In this document: in pieces, positions 60,017 to 64,000 of the stretch
How the letters are laid out: every line of letters starts with the position of its first letter
How positions within the stretch are numbered: position 1 is the stretch's first letter
Origin: Parvularcula sp. BBD 1991-13
GTDB lineage: Bacteria; Pseudomonadota; Alphaproteobacteria; Caulobacterales; Parvularculaceae
Direction: 5' to 3'
Length of the DNA stretch: 64,000 nt
Assembly: GCA_001657385.1 (NCBI GenBank)
Contig: LYSZ01000007.1
Coordinates: forward strand, 1 to 64,000
Notes under the pieces: model-generated
Database searches by the model: none
Told to the model about the DNA's origin: nothing
The model's input: only the letters and a program-made list of their open reading frames with translations
Translations under genes and position numbers: made by a program

Positions 60017-60400
60017 ATGGCCGAGGCTTGCGCATTGAGCCAATCCGATAAGCGTGATGAATGGCGAAACCCAATCAACCGCTATCTTGGGTGGCATGAA
60101 CCGCCGGCGCCGGCAAGCGAGTTTATCGTTCGGCCGTCGCCGCGTAAAAGCGATCCGATGGTTCCCAGTCAATTCATGTGGGATCTGGCCGGGAAGCTTT
60201 GTTACTGTACACACTTTTCAGGAAAATGGCAGTCGCGCGCGGATTACCGCCTTAGAGACGGTCGCTGGCTGTTGTGCCGTAGCGATGTCACCGGGACGCC
60301 GCGCGCTGCGCCGGAGTTTGCAATCGTCGATGCACTCGGCGACGACGCCCATTATTTCAGTTACGAGGACATGGATTGGACCCGTTGTCAAAGGCCGTAA
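60017..60400 (+). CDS. Unknown 127-residue protein
   Basis: AAAGGGTAGGGG precedes ATG, 4 bp after the membrane protein stop, so the two are co-translated. The product holds FMWDLAGKLCYCTHFSGKWQ and LRDGRWLLCRSDVTG, Trp- and Cys-rich, and ends FSYEDMDWTRC. No family is recognised. Confidence 0.6.
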   Translation: MAEACALSQSDKRDEWRNPINRYLGWHEPPAPASEFIVRPSPRKSDPMVPSQFMWDLAGKLCYCTHFSGKWQSRADYRLRDGRWLLCRSDVTGTPRAAPEFAIVDALGDDAHYFSYEDMDWTRCQRP

Positions 60401-60424
60401 TCGTTTCGATCAAAGGATAAGCGA

Positions 60425-60712
60425 ATGAACAAAACAGCGAGCCAAGCCGTCGTGGAGTTTGACGCGATGCTCAAGAAGTTGCCCTTCTTACTTGATTACT
60501 GGGACTTCCAAAAAATGAGATACGATGCTGAACGGCTGAAGGAGGACCTTGGCGGCTGGTCCCATGGCGAGCAAATCATGGCGTCCTTCGCCGTCGCGGT
60601 CTGGTCGGGCAAAAACGAACTTGGCTTCGACATCATTGAGGCTGCGAGCGTGCTGGAAGCCGATTGGCGGGAGATTGTTCTCGAGTGGTTCAGTCGCCCA
60701 TTCTGGCCTTGA
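60425..60712 (+). CDS. Unknown 95-residue helical protein
   Basis: AAAGGATAAGCGA precedes ATG. The protein is helical with several Trp (LLDYWDFQKMRYDAERL, IMASFAVAVWSGKNELG). Its stop lies 4 bp before the recombinase start, so it is coupled to that gene and may be an accessory factor. Confidence 0.6.
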   Translation: MNKTASQAVVEFDAMLKKLPFLLDYWDFQKMRYDAERLKEDLGGWSHGEQIMASFAVAVWSGKNELGFDIIEAASVLEADWREIVLEWFSRPFWP

Positions 60713-60716
60713 TCAG

Positions 60717-61865
60717 ATGACGTACGAAGAGGACATAGCAGACGATCTCGTTGAGTTTCTTCCGGTCGATGTCGCCGAGCGGGCGGCAACGGCGTTATCG
60801 GAGAGTGACGTTGAGACGCTTAAGTTTCTCTATAAGCAATCCATTCCTGAGAATACTTTGCGCGCGCTGCGCTCCGATCTCACCTACCTTGAACGCTGGC
60901 ATATAGCGGCTATGGGTCAACACCTTGCCTGGCCGGCTTCCGAAAGCGTCATTCTGAAATTCATCGCACATCATCTCTTCAATCGCGACGAGCATCTGAA
61001 AGATCCTGCTCATGGGATGCCGGACGAGGTGGCTGATCGATTGATTGAGGAAGGGGCCTGCGCGAAACGGCCCCCCCATGCGCCCTCGACGGTGCGGCGG
61101 CGGATCTCAAGTTGGAAAAAGCTGCATGACGCTAAGAATTTCGATCATGCGTTTGAGGAGAGAGCGGTTCGGGTGGCTCTCAAAACTGCAATCAAAGCCT
61201 CACCTCGGGTTCGGAAGAAGAAGAGCCAGAAGCCGGTAACCGTTGAGGTCTTGAAAACCGCCCTCAAAACTCTGAATCTTAATTCGCCCCGCGGACGCCG
61301 CGATCGTGCGCTTCTGTTGGTCGCCTTCGGCTCCGGGGGGCGTCGTCGGTCGGAGGTTTCTGACCTCAGGATCGAGGACGTTTCACCCGCGATTCCGAGC
61401 GTTGCGCCGGGGGTGGGGCGTCCCGCGCCCATCGATGTCTATGATATTAGCTTGCGGCGCGCAAAACGCATTTCGGCAGATGACGGTGAAGTCATCCATG
61501 TTAAAGGTAGGGCGGCCCGGGCGCTTGAAGACTGGGTCTGGATATTGCGTCGGATCCGCGGTGAAGACTTGGAAGGGCCGTTGTTCAGGCGGTTTCATCG
61601 CTACGGCGTCATCGGTGATCGCGCTATCGATCCGGGTGAAGTCAACAATATCTTAAAACGATGTCTTGCCGCCGCTGGTCTCGACGCCAGTCAGTATTCG
61701 GCACACGGAATACGGTCGGGATTTTTATCAGAGGCGCGCAATCGCGGCGTTCCGTTAGAGGAGGCAATGAGATTGACCAAGCACAAGTCAATTCAAACCG
61801 CGGGCGAGTATTACGATCTTGAGGACGCACGTCGGAGCCGGGCGCTGACGCTTTTGGGCCGATAG
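60717..61865 (+). CDS. Tyrosine recombinase (phage/plasmid integrase family)
   Basis: I place the start at ATG 60717, directly after the upstream gene. The 382-residue protein has an N-terminal core-binding region and a catalytic domain with GGRRRSEVSDL (first Arg, about 210-212), HGIRSG (His330, Arg333), KHKSIQTAGEYY (His356, Tyr365 or Tyr366): the R-H-R-H-Y set of the family. It cuts and rejoins DNA at short inverted repeats. Candidate targets are the repeats at 58230-58260 and 61930-61951. Dimer resolution, integration or inversion are all possible. Confidence 0.88.
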   Translation: MTYEEDIADDLVEFLPVDVAERAATALSESDVETLKFLYKQSIPENTLRALRSDLTYLERWHIAAMGQHLAWPASESVILKFIAHHLFNRDEHLKDPAHGMPDEVADRLIEEGACAKRPPHAPSTVRRRISSWKKLHDAKNFDHAFEERAVRVALKTAIKASPRVRKKKSQKPVTVEVLKTALKTLNLNSPRGRRDRALLLVAFGSGGRRRSEVSDLRIEDVSPAIPSVAPGVGRPAPIDVYDISLRRAKRISADDGEVIHVKGRAARALEDWVWILRRIRGEDLEGPLFRRFHRYGVIGDRAIDPGEVNNILKRCLAAAGLDASQYSAHGIRSGFLSEARNRGVPLEEAMRLTKHKSIQTAGEYYDLEDARRSRALTLLGR

Positions 61866-61929
61866 GGTCCAAAAGGGCGAAACTTCCTCTTCGGTCTTGC
61901 GTTCACGGTCCCGTAAAGATTGCGTGGGT

Positions 61930-61951
61930 TTCACCACGGCGGCCTGGTGAA
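61930..61951. repeat. 7-bp inverted repeat after the recombinase gene
   Basis: TTCACCA and TGGTGAA flank CGGCGGCC. Tyrosine-recombinase sites often lie next to the gene, so this is a weak attachment-site candidate; it could also be a terminator stem. Confidence 0.35.
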
Positions 61952-62035
61952 CTTGCGTAATTGGGACATCGGTTCGCACAGCTTTTTTACTGCCTATGAT
62001 AAAGGCTTAATAATATTTGTACTGAGTATTTTGAT

Positions 62036-62206
62036 ATGAGCCTTGTCGCTACGCCAAATTTATCTGCAACCTTCACTAGCCATGCGCCAGTGGTCGGGTT
62101 TTCCAAACGTCGCTATGATCGGAAATTCAAGCCGACTGCACCGCGTCAAAAACCGCGTATGAGCTCCAAACGTCGCCGGCGTCGCTTTCCGAAACCAAAG
62201 CGCTGA
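62036..62206 (+). CDS. Small highly basic protein
   Basis: A 56-residue frame runs from ATG 62036 to a TGA touching the end of the fic gene. It is very basic (GFSKRRYDRKFKPTAPRQKP, then SSKRRRRRFPKPKR), as in small nucleic-acid-binding proteins. The ribosome binding site is weak. Likely but not certain. Confidence 0.4.
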   Translation: MSLVATPNLSATFTSHAPVVGFSKRRYDRKFKPTAPRQKPRMSSKRRRRRFPKPKR

Positions 62207-62947
62207 TTACATTTCATGGCCATTATCGTCGTCATCACCTTTTGAGCGATTGCCGTTACCGGCGTTCCATCCTGGTTCACCGTAATTTTCTAAAAGCGCT
62301 GACGCTTCGGACTGTTGTTCGCGGCCCTCAAGAGAAACCAGCCGATCTTCGATGAAAACCGCCATTTGCTCATCGCTTGAATAAAAACCTTCTGCAGATG
62401 CGGCGTTCCAGGCGTCTTTGTCCCCTACTCTGAACCGAACGTCATAGCCGGCCTTTTCGCCGAGATTGCGCAGCCATATTCTTTGTGTGCGGCCGTTGCC
62501 GTCGATAAAGGGATGAATGGCGTTTATCTCATTCACGTAATGCGCAGCGGCGGCGGCAAAGGTATTCGGGTCTTTTCCAACCAGGTGATTTTGCGCTTCC
62601 AGCTTTTCAAAAAGTTTGTTCAATTCCGGTTCGATATACTCCGGTACAGCAAACGGGGCCGGTCCCCGTCCGGTCGTATAACTGCGAAACTCGCCGGCCC
62701 AGGTGTAAATCTCCGACAACAGCGTTTTGTGGATCGCTTTCAGACCGGTCACATCAAAGCGGAAAGCTTCTTCGGGCAGGCCGGCTTTTAAGGCTTGCCG
62801 GCCGTGATAACGCTCGGCCTGTTCTAATTTACCAGGGTCCGTAATATTCAGCTTATTGATGAAAACCGGATTATCAGGGTCGCTGCCGGGATAAATCAGG
62901 CTTTCAAAGATTTGCTGTTCACGCGCCGATCGACTGAATTGGTTCAT
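62207..62947 (-). CDS. fic: Fic-family AMP transferase (toxin)
   Basis: The 246-residue protein has the Fic core: HPFIDGNGRTQR (145-156) in the loop and LLSEIYTWAGEFR (about 75-87) leading to it. Fic proteins transfer AMP from ATP to target proteins; VbhT-like members act as toxins by modifying topoisomerases. The C-terminus is acidic (KGDDDDNGHEM). Its start overlaps the antitoxin stop (ATGA), as in Fic-VbhA pairs. Confidence 0.9.
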   Translation of the reverse strand: MNQFSRSAREQQIFESLIYPGSDPDNPVFINKLNITDPGKLEQAERYHGRQALKAGLPEEAFRFDVTGLKAIHKTLLSEIYTWAGEFRSYTTGRGPAPFAVPEYIEPELNKLFEKLEAQNHLVGKDPNTFAAAAAHYVNEINAIHPFIDGNGRTQRIWLRNLGEKAGYDVRFRVGDKDAWNAASAEGFYSSDEQMAVFIEDRLVSLEGREQQSEASALLENYGEPGWNAGNGNRSKGDDDDNGHEM

Positions 62948-63168
62948 TCAGCCGCTTGCGTCACCGGTTCGTCGGCTGTGAAGTAAGCGCTAATGCGGGC
63001 TTTAATCTCGTTGTGCGGCAGGCCTTCAGCTTCCCAGGCCTCAATCAATGATTCAAGCTCAGGGTCGCGGGACATGCCCTCAATATCAGCGTCGATCATG
63101 GCCTGATCCGCCCGATACTGGGCGGCTTCTGGCGTGGTCGCGTTAAATGGGATGCCTTTTGTCTTCAT
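62944..63168 (-). CDS. VbhA-type antitoxin for Fic
   Basis: The 74-residue protein is in the place and size of VbhA antitoxins (helix MIDADIEGMSRDPELESLIE). The helix carries DADIEG where the inhibitory motif normally reads (S/T)xxxE(G/N), so the Glu is kept but the Ser/Thr is Asp, a variation that may change how the Fic active site is blocked. It lies directly upstream of fic and is translated with it. Confidence 0.75.
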   Translation of the reverse strand: MKTKGIPFNATTPEAAQYRADQAMIDADIEGMSRDPELESLIEAWEAEGLPHNEIKARISAYFTADEPVTQAAE

Positions 63169-63174
63169 GGGTTC

Positions 63175-63180
63175 ATTATA
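63175..63180 (-). promoter_or_regulatory. Consensus -10 box giving a leaderless transcript
   Basis: Minus-strand TATAAT ends 6 nt before the antitoxin ATG, so transcription would start at or within a base of the start codon. No ribosome binding site is visible. This implies leaderless translation of the antitoxin. Confidence 0.55.
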
Positions 63181-63279
63181 GCAGAAAATCGCGCTGAAGT
63201 CGTTAAAAATCTAACCCCCTGTGCCTACCCCCCCAAACATTGGGGTAGTAACGCTGCGCGGCTTTGTCTGAGTTTGAAA

Positions 63280-63474
63280 CTACGCTGCCCGTTTCCGACG
63301 ATCTCGACGCGCCACAAAGTCTTCGCGCTTTTGCGCTGTCGCGGCGATTGACGGGCTCATGCCTGAACGCAGGCCTTTCACCTTCCCGCCTTCGTGGGTG
63401 AAATGACCCAGATAAAAATGATCCCGAAATACTTCGTCGCAATCGGTCTTTCCAAGCAGCCTATGGATGTAAGG
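63280..63474 (-). pseudogene. Start-less gene fragment
   Basis: A 64-residue frame (HRLLGKTDCDEVFRDHFYLG, then GLRSGMSPSIAATAQKRED and a basic end) looks coding but has no start codon; an in-frame TAG follows the only upstream ATG. It may be the end of a truncated mobile or plasmid gene. I do not recognise the family. Confidence 0.35.
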
Positions 63475-63581
63475 CTATGACAATGGGCGCATTGGCAAAA
63501 AGTACGAATTGATTCGCCAACATCCCGGCATAAGGTAAGCAGAGTTCTTTAAATTGGTAAGATAACTTTGGCGGTGAAGAA

Positions 63582-64000
63582 ATGGCTGATGTGTTTATAA
63601 GCTACAAGTCGGAAAGGCGACCTGCAGCATTCCATCTGCATAAAATATTTGAAAGTCATGGATTTGAGAGTTGGTACGATTACTGCCTTATTCCCGGTGA
63701 GGAGTTCGAGGATCGTTTGATTGCCGAACTTCGTTCTGCGAAGGCTTGTGTAATTCTCTGGTGCTCTCTTTCTGTCCGGAGCGAGTGGGTTCTCCGAGAG
63801 GCTCGTGAGGCGGCACGTATTGATACACATGTTCCCGTTTGGATAGAGGAGACAGAACTCCCCGAAGAATTTGCCGGTTGGCACACTCTAGATCTTACAA
63901 CTTGGAACGGCGATCCGTTAAGTGGAGACCTCGGGCCGTTGTTATCGGGTATAGAGAAAAAAGTAGCAAGATCATCTAGACCAGTCGGGCGTGATCTCGA
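63582..64000 (+). CDS. TIR-domain protein, cut by the window edge
   Basis: ATG 63582 opens a frame to the end of the window. Residues 1-110 are a TIR fold: ADVFISYKSERRPAAFHLHK, ESHGFESWYDYCLIPGEEFE, ELRSAKACVILWCSLSVRSE and WVLREAREAARI. Bacterial TIR proteins often act as NAD-cleaving effectors in defence or as signalling adaptors. The rest of the protein lies outside, so its effector or sensor part is unknown. It stands next to the Fic-VbhA pair, in a zone of accessory genes. Confidence 0.85.
   Translation, partial: MADVFISYKSERRPAAFHLHKIFESHGFESWYDYCLIPGEEFEDRLIAELRSAKACVILWCSLSVRSEWVLREAREAARIDTHVPVWIEETELPEEFAGWHTLDLTTWNGDPLSGDLGPLLSGIEKKVARSSRPVGRDL

Noticed and set aside
63203-63442. 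Minus frame of 79 codons starting MRRSISGSF
   Set aside because: It is Arg/Ser-rich and a shadow of the protein-like frame at 63280-63474.
1-64000. CRISPR arrays, tRNA and rRNA genes, phage structural genes, conjugation genes
   Set aside because: I found no regularly spaced repeats, no cloverleaf with CCA-type ends that I trust, and no recognisable proteins of those classes.

Overview
The window looks like the core of a large plasmid from an alphaproteobacterium, probably of the order Hyphomicrobiales (Rhizobiales). This rests on a RepC-type initiator with a RepA/RepB-like parAB pair and a probable antisense RNA, on two small RNAs resembling the alphaproteobacterial cuckoo (CcsR) family, and on plasmid-type accessory families (DUF3560, DUF6915-like, PcfJ-like, strawberry-notch helicase). 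I see no rRNA, tRNA, phage structural genes or conjugation machinery here.

Layout. 1-0.45 kb is the end of a rightward gene plus one small gene. From 0.58 to 53.2 kb almost every gene reads leftward in short runs. Reading down in coordinate these are: small unknown and membrane proteins (0.6-2.1 kb); SSB and a Toprim primase-like protein (2.3-3.9); a methyltransferase with a broken duplicate and a SLOG protein (4.1-5.9); a wrecked IS66 element (7.3-7.8); a 1440-residue methyltransferase/strawberry-notch helicase fusion (8.2-12.5); a Panacea-domain protein with an unknown partner (13.4-14.3); a MoxR ATPase, middle protein and VWA/HExxH operon (14.6-17.7); two GHKL ATPase paralogues with an N6-methylase-like protein (18.6-24.5); a PP-loop protein (24.7-25.7); many unknown proteins, several in paralogous pairs, around a ParB-like nuclease (26-36.6); a second PP-loop protein (36.8); PcfJ-like, DUF6915-like, methyltransferase and DUF3560 genes (38.5-42.2); a decayed stretch with two frameshifted genes (43.0-43.8); a nuclease and a C5 cytosine methyltransferase (44.0-46.6); then more unknowns up to repC (51.8-53.2).

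The replication and partition module is split. repC reads left, parA and parB read right (53.6-55.8), and the 390 bp between them hold a probable antisense RNA with terminator, a 14-bp inverted repeat and a small palindrome. Right of 56 kb is a mixed cargo zone: membrane proteins, a winged-helix protein, a loxP-shaped inverted repeat, a rightward run of small genes ending in a tyrosine recombinase, a Fic/VbhA-type toxin-antitoxin pair and the start of a TIR-domain gene cut by the window edge.

Two features tie the leftward half together. First, a purine-rich element (about GAGAGAARAGAGGGG on the minus strand) recurs about 19 times, nearly always between genes and most often 55-90 nt ahead of a start codon, twice directly beside a perfect palindrome. 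Second, two intergenic small RNAs carry pyrimidine-rich anti-Shine-Dalgarno loops (CCCUCCUCCC and CCCUCAUCCC). Together they suggest a plasmid-wide post-transcriptional or promoter-level control circuit. Five methyltransferase domains, SSB, primase and helicase suggest that this block maintains and modifies the element's own DNA. Most of the small proteins remain unassigned.
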